Shown piece after piece: positions 57,126 to 64,000 of a DNA stretch of 64,000 bases (positions are counted from its first letter, which is position 1; every line of letters starts with the position of its first letter). The translations under genes were made by a program, and so were the position numbers. The DNA is from JAFLCM01 sp964510955 (lineage in GTDB: Bacteria; Planctomycetota; Phycisphaerae; Phycisphaerales; UBA1924). The stretch lies in contig CAZEDW010000001.1 in NCBI GenBank assembly GCA_964510955.1, positions 170,253-234,252 of the forward strand, in the 5' to 3' direction. The notes under the pieces are model-generated. The model saw nothing but the letters and a program-made list of their open reading frames with translations, had not been told where the DNA came from and made no database searches.

Positions 57126-58109
57126 ATGCCCCTGAGCAACGGTGCACAAGTCCCGCAGGTCCGCGTGTGCCGCCCGCTCCCGGGCGAGTTTGATATCCCG
57201 GGCGCGGAGGTGCGCTTCGGCCCCGAGCGGGGCTTCCCCGACGTGGGCGAGCGTCACGCGTTTTTCCGCGGCGCCCACGCGTGCGTGACATGGGTGTCAG
57301 ACCGGGTGGACGAGGCGTTCCTTGACGCGGTGGGGCCGCAGCTGAGGATCGTGGCCAACTTCGCGGTCGGGTACGACAACATCGACGTGCAGGCTTGCAA
57401 GCGCCGCTCGGTGCTGGTGAGCAACACGCCCGACGCCGTGACCGAAGGGACGGCGGACGCGGCGTTCATGCTGCTGCTGGCGGCGGCGAGGCGGCTCAGC
57501 GCCGCCGACCGGTTTGTCCGCTCGGGCGAGTGGGAGGGCCACGGCATCCTGGGCCCCAACGAGTGGATCGGCGCGCCTATCGCCGGGCGGACGCTGCTGA
57601 TCGTCGGGGCCGGGCGGATCGGGCTGGCGACGGCGCTGCGGTCGTTGGGCTGGGGGATGCGGGTGATCTACGCGTCGCGGTCGGGTGAGCCGGCGTTTGA
57701 GCACGCCCCGCTGAACGCGCGGCGCGTCGAGCTTGACGAGGGGCTGGGCGAGGCGGACTTTGTCAGCCTGCACGTGCCGCTCACGCCACAGACACGCCAC
57801 CTGATCGATGCGCGCAGGCTGGCGCTGATGAAACCGACGTCGGTGCTGATCAACACCTGCCGCGGCCCGGTGGTCGACGAGGCGGCCCTGGCCGACGCGC
57901 TGGCGGGCGGGCGCATCTTCGGGGCGGGGCTGGACGTGTTCGAGCACGAGCCGCGGGTGCACGAGAAGCTCAGAGGGCTCCACAACGTGGTGCTGACCCC
58001 CCACTACGGCAGCTCGAGCGTGACGAGCCGCGCAGGCATGAGTGCGCTGTGCGAGACGAACGTGCGGGCGGTGCTGGCCGGCGGGCCGCCGGTCACGGCG
58101 GTGTGGTGA
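57126..58109 (+). CDS. D-isomer-specific 2-hydroxyacid dehydrogenase
   Basis: 327 residues. The NAD-binding motif is LLIVGAGRIGLATALRSLGW. The catalytic triad is Arg in INTCRGPVVDEAAL, Glu in GLDVFEHEP and His in VLTPHYGSSS. The order and loops suit glyoxylate/hydroxypyruvate reductase (GyaR-type). Substrate is not certain. Confidence 0.92.
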   Translation: MPLSNGAQVPQVRVCRPLPGEFDIPGAEVRFGPERGFPDVGERHAFFRGAHACVTWVSDRVDEAFLDAVGPQLRIVANFAVGYDNIDVQACKRRSVLVSNTPDAVTEGTADAAFMLLLAAARRLSAADRFVRSGEWEGHGILGPNEWIGAPIAGRTLLIVGAGRIGLATALRSLGWGMRVIYASRSGEPAFEHAPLNARRVELDEGLGEADFVSLHVPLTPQTRHLIDARRLALMKPTSVLINTCRGPVVDEAALADALAGGRIFGAGLDVFEHEPRVHEKLRGLHNVVLTPHYGSSSVTSRAGMSALCETNVRAVLAGGPPVTAVW

Positions 58110-58134
58110 ACCGGGGGACGCCCGCGGTCGCGGC

Positions 58135-59733
58135 TCAGGGCTTGGAGGCGGCCTGCCGCTCCATGAGCAGTTTCTTGGCCTCGCCCACGAGGTAGAAGCT
58201 GCCCGTGATGAGGATGAGGTCGTCGCGTCCGGCGGCGTGCGAGGCGAGCTTCAGCGCGTCCTCCAGGGTCTCGGCGACCTGGCACATCTTGGCGGACTGG
58301 TCGCTGAACCGGCGGGCAAGGTCGCTCGGATCGGCGGCGCGGGTGTTGCCCTTCACCCGGGTGAAGATGACCTTGTCGCCGGTGAGCGAGACCGAGTGCA
58401 GCATCTTGTCGATGTCCTTGTCGGCGGCGCAGCCGAAGATCACGATGAGCGAGTCGTACTGCACGTGGGCGCCGATGTTCTTGCTCAGCGCGGCCAGGGC
58501 GGCGGGGTTGTGGGCGCCGTCGACCATGATCTTGGGCTGCTTCCAGATCATCTCCATCCGGCCGGGGATGGTCGTCTGCTCCAACCCGAGCACCACCTTG
58601 CTTGGGGGCAGGTCGAAGCCGCGGGCGCTGAGCTTGTCGATGATCGCCAGCACCAGGCCGCAGTTCAGGGCCTGGTGCTCGCCCGGCAGCGGCACCGGGA
58701 CGTGCTCGTAGAGATTCCTCGGCGTGCTCAGGCCCACGCGGGTGTGTGGCCCGAGCTGCTGGTTGGCCTCGAAGCGCGAGGAATATTCGATGTCCTTCCC
58801 GACCACCTCGAATGGGGCGCCGACCTCTTCGGCGACGGCTCGCATGGCCTCGATCACCTTGGGGTCCTGATCGAAGGTGAGCGCGGGCACGCCCTTCTTG
58901 AAGATGCCGGCCTTCTGGCGCGCGATCTCGGGGGTGGTGTTGCCGAGGAACTGGGTATGGTCGAGCGAGATGCTGCCCACCGCCGCCACCTCGGGCGTGA
59001 TCACGTTGGTCGAATCCAGCTTGCCGCCGAGGCCGACCTCGATCACCGCGACGTCGACCGCCTGATCGGCGAAGTGGCTGAACGCGGCGGCGGTGATGAG
59101 CTCGAAGAACGTCGGCTCGCCCAGCCTGGGGGGCAGGGTGCAGGCGGCGTCGGCCACGCGGCCCATGTGCTCGGTGAACGCGTGGTGCGACATCAGGTTC
59201 CCGTTGATCTGCACCCGCTCGCGGAGGTCGATCAGGTGCGGCGAGGTGTACAGCCCCACGGTGTAGCCGCAGCCGCGCAGGGCCGTGGTGGTCATGGCGC
59301 AGATCGAGCCCTTGCCGTTGGTCCCCGCAACGTGCACGCACTTGAGCGACTCGTGCGGGTTCCCCATGGCTTCCAGGATGAACCGCATGCGGTCGAGCTT
59401 GAAGATCCTCGGGTCGACCTGCTTGGCGTTCATCCGCTCGACGTTGACGCGCTCGGTGAGGTACCGGACCGCGGCGTGGTAGCCGCTGAACGCCGGCGCC
59501 CCGCGTTTGCGCTTGGCCGGCGGCACGTGCAGCGGCTCATCGGGCACGGAGGGCGCGGGGGGCGCGCCGACACCATCGGGGCCGCGTTTCTCGGGCTTTT
59601 CCGGCGACTTTTCCGGGCGGTCAAGACGCCGGGAAACCGGGGCCAGGGTCACGGGGGAGGTCGGACGGGTTTCGATGCGGACCGGCTTGCGAACTTCCGC
59701 CGGGGTGGGCTTGCTCGGGGCGGACTTGGGCAT
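58135..59733 (-). CDS. folC: Dihydrofolate synthase / folylpolyglutamate synthase
   Basis: 532 residues from the ATG at 59733. The first 85 residues are a basic, Pro-rich extension not seen in most FolC. The enzyme part starts near FSGYHAAVRYLTERVNVERM. It has the P-loop CVHVAGTNGKGSICAM and SPHLIDLRERVQING, then VEVGLGGKLDSTNVI (here IEVGLGGKLDSTNVI) and the C-terminal MVDGAHNPAALAAL. It adds glutamate to dihydropteroate and to folates. Confidence 0.93.
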   Translation of the reverse strand: MPKSAPSKPTPAEVRKPVRIETRPTSPVTLAPVSRRLDRPEKSPEKPEKRGPDGVGAPPAPSVPDEPLHVPPAKRKRGAPAFSGYHAAVRYLTERVNVERMNAKQVDPRIFKLDRMRFILEAMGNPHESLKCVHVAGTNGKGSICAMTTTALRGCGYTVGLYTSPHLIDLRERVQINGNLMSHHAFTEHMGRVADAACTLPPRLGEPTFFELITAAAFSHFADQAVDVAVIEVGLGGKLDSTNVITPEVAAVGSISLDHTQFLGNTTPEIARQKAGIFKKGVPALTFDQDPKVIEAMRAVAEEVGAPFEVVGKDIEYSSRFEANQQLGPHTRVGLSTPRNLYEHVPVPLPGEHQALNCGLVLAIIDKLSARGFDLPPSKVVLGLEQTTIPGRMEMIWKQPKIMVDGAHNPAALAALSKNIGAHVQYDSLIVIFGCAADKDIDKMLHSVSLTGDKVIFTRVKGNTRAADPSDLARRFSDQSAKMCQVAETLEDALKLASHAAGRDDLILITGSFYLVGEAKKLLMERQAASKP

Positions 59734-59822
59734 AAGGGAGCAAGCGTAGCGATGATGATGAGACAATCCAAATCTGATTGCGGGACATGATCCTAAGTCC
59801 ACACACGACAGATATTTACGTC

Positions 59823-59840
59823 AGTTAGCATACCCTAACT
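59823..59840. promoter_or_regulatory. Dyad in divergent folC/maf region
   Basis: AGTTAG (59823-59828) and CTAACT (59835-59840) form an inverted repeat with a 6-base spacer inside a locally AT-rich stretch (about 59755-59850), between divergent folC and maf. This is a plausible operator or part of the two promoters; no direct evidence. Confidence 0.4.
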
Positions 59841-59922
59841 CAACCCGATTATCGAGGTCCAAGAATCCCCGTCGCACCCCGCGAGGCTCGGCTTGGGTCC
59901 GTCGGACCGGTAGCATCGGCCG

Positions 59923-60594
59923 ATGACTGTTGGCGTGGCGATGCCCACCACCCCTTTAAGCACCGCAGAGGACGCGAAGGTCGGCCCGGCGCTGGCCCTG
60001 GCGAGTACGTCGCCGCGCCGACGGCAACTCTTGAGCGAGGCGGGGTTCGTGTTCACGGCGATCAGCCCGGGCGTTGATGATGCCCAACTGGGCGCGCCGG
60101 GCGCCGGCACGACGCCGGAGCAGTGGGTTGCGTCGCTGTCGTACCTCAAGGCACGCGCCGGGGCGGAGCGGCTGGGATCTGGGTTCCTCGTCATCGGCGC
60201 CGACACGGTGGTCGTGAAGGGCGATGACGTGATCGGCCAGCCGCGGGACGCCGGGGACGCGCGGCGGATCATCCAGCGGCTGCAGAACGGCGAGCACCGC
60301 GTGATCACCGGCGTCACGCTGCTCGATGCCTCCGGCAGGACCACCTTTGTCGACGAGGCGGTCGTTCGCGTCGGCGACATCGGGGAGGGCCGGCTGGAGT
60401 CCTACGTGGCCTCGGGCGGCTGGCGGGGCAAGGCCGGGGCGTACAACCTTTCCGAGCGGATCGCCGACGGATGGCCGATCTCCTTTGACGGCGACCCCGG
60501 CACGGTCATGGGGCTGCCGATGCGTCGGCTGGCGCCGATTCTTTCCGCGCGTCTGAGCAGCGGTGCTCCCCCACTCCCCTCGATTCCCGCGTGA
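59923..60594 (+). CDS. maf: Maf-family nucleotide pyrophosphatase
   Basis: 223 residues; an ATG at 59941 is an alternative start. The motif LALASTSPRRRQLLSEAGF opens the fold, FLVIGADTVVVKGDDVIGQP has the catalytic Asp, and RIIQRLQNGEHRVITGVTLL and GGWRGKAGAYNLSERIADGW follow as usual. Maf proteins hydrolyse dTTP, UTP or modified NTPs to monophosphates. First gene of a run with a small membrane protein and lpxK. Confidence 0.92.
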   Translation: MTVGVAMPTTPLSTAEDAKVGPALALASTSPRRRQLLSEAGFVFTAISPGVDDAQLGAPGAGTTPEQWVASLSYLKARAGAERLGSGFLVIGADTVVVKGDDVIGQPRDAGDARRIIQRLQNGEHRVITGVTLLDASGRTTFVDEAVVRVGDIGEGRLESYVASGGWRGKAGAYNLSERIADGWPISFDGDPGTVMGLPMRRLAPILSARLSSGAPPLPSIPA

Positions 60595-60998
60595 ACACCG
60601 GCCCCGTCATCCCCCTGTGGCTCGGCATCCCCGTCGCCGCGATGCTCATGCTCGTGGTCGCGGCGCACGCGCTGAGCCTGGGTGAGAGCGATCACCCCGC
60701 CAGCCGCAAGCGCATCCGGCAGTCCAACGCGGTGATGATCCTGCTGGCGATCCCGCTGCTGACGTGCGGGTTCTGCGTGCTGGACCCGCAGGCGCACCCG
60801 CGGGAGTGGGCCCTGGTGTGGCTGGCGTGCTTCGCGCTGCTGGGGTTTGTGGTGCTGCTGGCGGTCGCGGACATGCTCAACACGCTGCGGCTGGGACGGG
60901 CCGAGCGGGGGCGGGCGCGCTCGTCGTTGTGGGCGCCCGTGGCCCGGCGGCCCGGTGATGTCGACAATGCCCCGGAAGAGCCTTATGAAGAGCGTTGA
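60591..60998 (+). CDS. Small membrane protein
   Basis: 135 residues from a GTG that overlaps the maf stop (GTGA), so it is co-translated with maf. Three hydrophobic segments are visible: IPLWLGIPVAAMLMLVVAAH, NAVMILLAIPLLTCGFCVLD and ALVWLACFALLGFVVLLAVA. The last 35 residues are hydrophilic and basic. I recognise no family. The lpxK start lies inside its end. Confidence 0.75.
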   Translation: MNTGPVIPLWLGIPVAAMLMLVVAAHALSLGESDHPASRKRIRQSNAVMILLAIPLLTCGFCVLDPQAHPREWALVWLACFALLGFVVLLAVADMLNTLRLGRAERGRARSSLWAPVARRPGDVDNAPEEPYEER

Positions 60999-62073
60999 CC
61001 GGCGCGACCGCCCGCCGCTCTCGGGCCCGCTTGCGCGGCTGGCAGAGTCTGCGTATCGATGGGGCGTGGCGCGGCGAAACCGGCGCTTCGACCGCGGCGT
61101 CGGGGTTCGACGGTTCCCGATCCCGATCATCAGCGTGGGCAACCTGAGCGTCGGCGGCACGGGCAAGAGCCCCACGGTCGCCATGCTGGTCTCGCGTCTG
61201 CGCGATCTGGGCAAGCGTCCCGCGGTCGTGATGCGCGGCTACAAGCGCCGCCGCGGCGAAGCGTCGGATGAACAGGCCGAGTACGGTGAGCTGCTCGCTG
61301 TCGGCACACCCGTGGAGGCCGACCCGGACCGGTGCGCGGCGGTCGATCGGCTGCTGGCCATGGGGGCGTGCGACTGCGCCGTTCTGGACGACGGGTTCCA
61401 GCATCGGCGCGTGGCGCGAGACCTGGACGTCGTGCTGCTCGATGCTACGCGCGATCCCTTCTGCGACCGCCTGCTCCCGGCCGGCTGGCTGCGCGAGCCG
61501 GTCGAATCGCTGCGGCGCGCCCACGCCGTCATCATCACCCGCGCCGATGCGGTCGCCGGCGAAGCGGTGAAGGGCATCGAGGCCGGTGTTCGCGCCGTGA
61601 ATGCCTCGCTCGTGATCGCCCGCGCCCGGCACGCGTGGCTGGGCCTGGGGACGCCGGTCCACGTCCCTCCTGCGAGCACGGGGAATGCAAGCGATACCCC
61701 GCAGAGCCCGCCGTCACGCACGTTCGCGTCGCTCCGATCACGCCGCATTGTCATCGTTTGCGCCATCGGGCACCCGGGCGCCTTCATCGGCCAGGCCCGC
61801 GCCGAGGGCGCCGAGGTGCTGGACACTATCGTCAGGCCGGACCATCACCACTGGACGCTCGGCGAGGTGCGCGCGATCGCCGGCCGGGCACGCGCGGCGG
61901 GGGCCGAGTGCGTTCTGACCACCATGAAAGACTGGGTGAAGCTGCGAGTTCACGCCGCCGTGGAGCCCGAGACGCCGTGGCTGGTCCCGCGTCTGGCGAT
62001 GGAGCTCACCCACGGCGATGCGGCCTTTGATGAGCTTCTGCGTCGCGCGCTGCGTGGCGCCCACGCGGCGTAG
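60985..62073 (+). CDS. lpxK: Tetraacyldisaccharide 4'-kinase
   Basis: 362 residues from the ATG at 60985; ATG at 60958 or 60967 would also work. It phosphorylates the lipid A precursor at the inner membrane. The P-loop is ISVGNLSVGGTGKSPTVAML, followed by VVMRGYKRRRGEASDE and CAVLDDGFQHRRVARDLDVV. The C-terminal half has VIVCAIGHPGAFIGQARAEG and DHHHWTLGEVRAIAG. It indicates lipid A and thus an LPS-type outer membrane. A central insert near residue 235 is low-complexity. Confidence 0.93.
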   Translation: MKSVDRRDRPPLSGPLARLAESAYRWGVARRNRRFDRGVGVRRFPIPIISVGNLSVGGTGKSPTVAMLVSRLRDLGKRPAVVMRGYKRRRGEASDEQAEYGELLAVGTPVEADPDRCAAVDRLLAMGACDCAVLDDGFQHRRVARDLDVVLLDATRDPFCDRLLPAGWLREPVESLRRAHAVIITRADAVAGEAVKGIEAGVRAVNASLVIARARHAWLGLGTPVHVPPASTGNASDTPQSPPSRTFASLRSRRIVIVCAIGHPGAFIGQARAEGAEVLDTIVRPDHHHWTLGEVRAIAGRARAAGAECVLTTMKDWVKLRVHAAVEPETPWLVPRLAMELTHGDAAFDELLRRALRGAHAA

Positions 62074-62096
62074 GCTTGGCCCTTCACCCACGGACC

Positions 62097-63371
62097 ATGC
62101 CGCCCACACCGCCCCATCAACCGCCGCGCCCCGAGCCGGAGCCCGACGAGCCGCTGTCGGGCGAGGAGTTCATTCTCCCCGGCGGCAAGCTCGATCCGGA
62201 CGCGATCCGGGCCGCGGTGGGCGCGAGCGAGTCTGAGGATGATGAGGCGGGGCTGCCGCGCGTCACGTTCAAGCTGACACGCGACCTCGACAAGCGGCTC
62301 GACAAGTACCTCACCGACCGCATCACCTTCATGAGCCGCAGCCAGCTCCAACGGCTGATCGACGAGGGCGGCGTGTCGGTGAACGGGCGCAAGCCCAAGG
62401 CGGCGACCAAGCTGCGGATCGGCGACGAGGTGACCGTGGTCGTCCCGCCGCCGCCCTCGACGGAGATCGTCCCCGAGGACATCCCGATCGAGGTGCTGTT
62501 TGAGGACGAGCACATCATCGTGATCAACAAGTCGCCGGACATCATCGTGCACCCGGCGCGCAGCCACAACAAGGGCACGCTGGTGGCGGCGCTGGCGTGG
62601 CACTTCCGGCACCGTTCGCCCCACGGCGGCGGGCTCTCGGGCGTGGGCAAGGAGTTCGCCCGCCCGGGGGTGGTCCACCGGCTCGACCGGCGCACCAGCG
62701 GCGTGATGGTCGCCGCCAAGAGCGACGAGGCGCACTGGAAGCTCGGGCGCCAGTTCGAGCTGCGCCAGACCGACAAGCGATACCTGGCGGTCGTGCACGG
62801 CGTGATCGAGCCCGACGCCGACGTGATCGATCAGCCGATCGGCCCTCACCCCAGCAAGGCCAAGGGCCAGCGCGAGAAAATGGTGGTGCGCCACGACGAG
62901 CTGGGGAAGCACGCGGTGACTATCTACAGGGTGCGCCAGCGCTTCCCCGACCCTCGCGCTGCTGCGGAATCGGCACGGACGCCGCGGCCGGGCGAGCGGC
63001 GCCCGGGCTTCACCCTGGTCGAGCTCGAGCTGAAGACCGGGCGCACCCACCAGATCCGCGTGCACCTGTCGCACATGGGATTCCCGATTGCGGGTGATGA
63101 CCTGTACGGCGGCGCGTTCGTCTCCCGCGCCGAGCTGGGGGTGAAACCCGCGGCCCCCGGGGAGGAGCCCGTGCTTGCGCGCCAGGCGTTGCACGCCGCG
63201 GTGCTGGGCTTCAAGCACCCGATCAGCGAGCAGCCGATGCGGTTCACGGCGCCGCTGCGGAGCGACATGGCGGAGATGATCCGGCTGCTGCGGGCCTGGG
63301 CCGGCGCCGGGCCGGTACTGGCGATTCCGGGCGCGTCGGTTGACCTCGGCGTGGCGGCGCCACAGGGCTGA
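62097..63371 (+). CDS. rluD: RluD-type 23S rRNA pseudouridine synthase
   Basis: 424 residues from the ATG at 62097. A 60-residue acidic, Pro-rich N-terminus precedes the S4 domain (about residues 65-125, MSRSQLQRLIDEGGVSVNGR). The catalytic aspartate is in VVHRLDRRTSGVMVAAKSDE; LELKTGRTHQIRVHLSHMGF and GDDLYGG are further family motifs. It isomerises uridines in helix 69 or another site of 23S rRNA; RluC/RluD assignment is not certain. Confidence 0.92.
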   Translation: MPPTPPHQPPRPEPEPDEPLSGEEFILPGGKLDPDAIRAAVGASESEDDEAGLPRVTFKLTRDLDKRLDKYLTDRITFMSRSQLQRLIDEGGVSVNGRKPKAATKLRIGDEVTVVVPPPPSTEIVPEDIPIEVLFEDEHIIVINKSPDIIVHPARSHNKGTLVAALAWHFRHRSPHGGGLSGVGKEFARPGVVHRLDRRTSGVMVAAKSDEAHWKLGRQFELRQTDKRYLAVVHGVIEPDADVIDQPIGPHPSKAKGQREKMVVRHDELGKHAVTIYRVRQRFPDPRAAAESARTPRPGERRPGFTLVELELKTGRTHQIRVHLSHMGFPIAGDDLYGGAFVSRAELGVKPAAPGEEPVLARQALHAAVLGFKHPISEQPMRFTAPLRSDMAEMIRLLRAWAGAGPVLAIPGASVDLGVAAPQG

Positions 63372-63380
63372 GGCGGCCGA

Positions 63381-64000
63381 TCAGTTTCGCTTCAGGTTTT
63401 CCCGCCCGATCATGTGCTCCAGCGTTGCGGCGGCGAACTCCTCGTCGCGCTCGCTCAGCTCGTTGTAGAACGGCAAGGCCATGGTCCGCCCGCTGATGCT
63501 CTCGGCGACGGGGAACATGCCCGGCTCGAAGCCGAACCGCTCGCGGTAGAACGGCTGCAGGTGGATGCACGGGAAGTACGGGGCGGCCCCGACGTCGTGG
63601 CGGTGCAGGCCCTGGATGATCCGGTCGCGGTCGTCACGCGTGTAGCGGTCGCTCAGTCGCACCACGAAAACGAACCAGCTCATGAGCGCCTCGGGCGGGA
63701 CATCCGGGAGGATGATGTCCGGGTGCGTCATGAAACGGCGAAAATAGCGGTCGGCCACGAGCTGGCGCTTCACGAGGATTTCGTCCAGCCGACGGATCTG
63801 CGCCACCCCCAGCGCGGCGTTGAGCTCCGGCATCCGGTAGTTGTAACCCAGCCGCTCGAACTGCATCCACGAGCCGGTCGGGTGCCCGGCCTGATTGACG
63901 GGCCGCCCCTGGTTCCGCAGCGAGCGGCAGATGTTGGCGATGCGGTCGTCGTCGGTGACGATCATGCCGCCCTCGCCGGTGGTGATCTGCTTGTTGGGGT
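63381..64000 (-). CDS. DegT/DnrJ/EryC1/StrS aminotransferase, 5' part outside window
   Basis: About 206 codons of the C-terminal part; the frame is open to the right edge. It begins within the PLP lysine motif (PNKQITTGEGGMI), followed by YNYRMPELNAALGVAQIRRL and PYFPCIHLQPFYRERFG, all typical of the sugar-aminotransferase family. These enzymes add an amino group to nucleotide-linked keto-sugars for surface polysaccharide or lipid modification. It is convergent with rluD, 9 bases apart. Confidence 0.92.
   Translation of the reverse strand, partial: PNKQITTGEGGMIVTDDDRIANICRSLRNQGRPVNQAGHPTGSWMQFERLGYNYRMPELNAALGVAQIRRLDEILVKRQLVADRYFRRFMTHPDIILPDVPPEALMSWFVFVVRLSDRYTRDDRDRIIQGLHRHDVGAAPYFPCIHLQPFYRERFGFEPGMFPVAESISGRTMALPFYNELSERDEEFAAATLEHMIGRENLKRN

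Noticed and set aside
58042..59790. A 582-codon plus-strand open frame
   Set aside because: Antisense to folC, which has a P-loop and all family motifs.

Overview
The window is high-GC bacterial DNA that reads as a chromosomal segment of a planctomycete, most probably class Phycisphaerae. Support comes from several independent signs. There is a compact ECF sigma factor next to a Ser/Thr kinase with C-terminal WD40 repeats. There are exported proteins ending in a VPAPG-type, PEP-CTERM-like anchor, and one ending in a GC-type dockerin. A CxxCGYNL zinc ribbon sits in front of membrane segments, a prepilin-like protein is present, and lpxK implies an outer membrane. Many genes have no clear Shine-Dalgarno sequence. 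No rRNA, tRNA, CRISPR array, prophage or insertion sequence was recognised by eye.

Layout. 1-5.1 kb: an exported repeat protein (cut by the left edge), ExbD, an exported glycine-rich protein and a TonB-like protein. 5.3-7.6 kb: an Rrf2 regulator and two proteins of unknown function. 7.6-13.3 kb: the kinase/sigma pair facing an exported HAF/dockerin protein. 13.3-18.8 kb: hutI-hutG, an orphan MlaE-type permease, an ACR3 arsenite pump and an acetolactate-decarboxylase-like lipoprotein. 19-23.9 kb: two anchored exported proteins, a Na/Pi transporter with a PhoU-like tail and a SET-domain protein. 24.2-28.3 kb: enolase and dnaA, with a structured, relatively AT-rich stretch upstream of dnaA that is a candidate origin or dnaA control region. 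28.3-31 kb: kmo, thpR and a HAD phosphatase.

31.3-33.6 kb: a pseudopilin, a Cys-rich exported protein and an anchored exported protein of unknown function; this is the least explained cassette. 33.5-37.6 kb: an RsbU-type phosphatase, DUF192, gluQRS, pterin dehydratase and an iodotyrosine-deiodinase-like nitroreductase. 37.6-43 kb: a glycosyltransferase, an SDR epimerase, AstA and a class III aminotransferase on one strand. 43-49.9 kb: a SurA/PpiD-like membrane protein, rpsD, purF and a UbiD decarboxylase. 50-57 kb: further exported and membrane proteins, an aspartate-type aminotransferase, rpsO-pnp, a CYTH protein. 57-64 kb: a 2-hydroxyacid dehydrogenase, folC, maf, lpxK, an RluD-type pseudouridine synthase and the C-terminal part of a DegT-type sugar aminotransferase cut by the right edge.

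Most of the window is core metabolism and information processing. The accessory flavour comes from exported, low-complexity or anchored proteins and from many intergenic inverted repeats, one of which recurs nearly identically at two places 6 kb apart.
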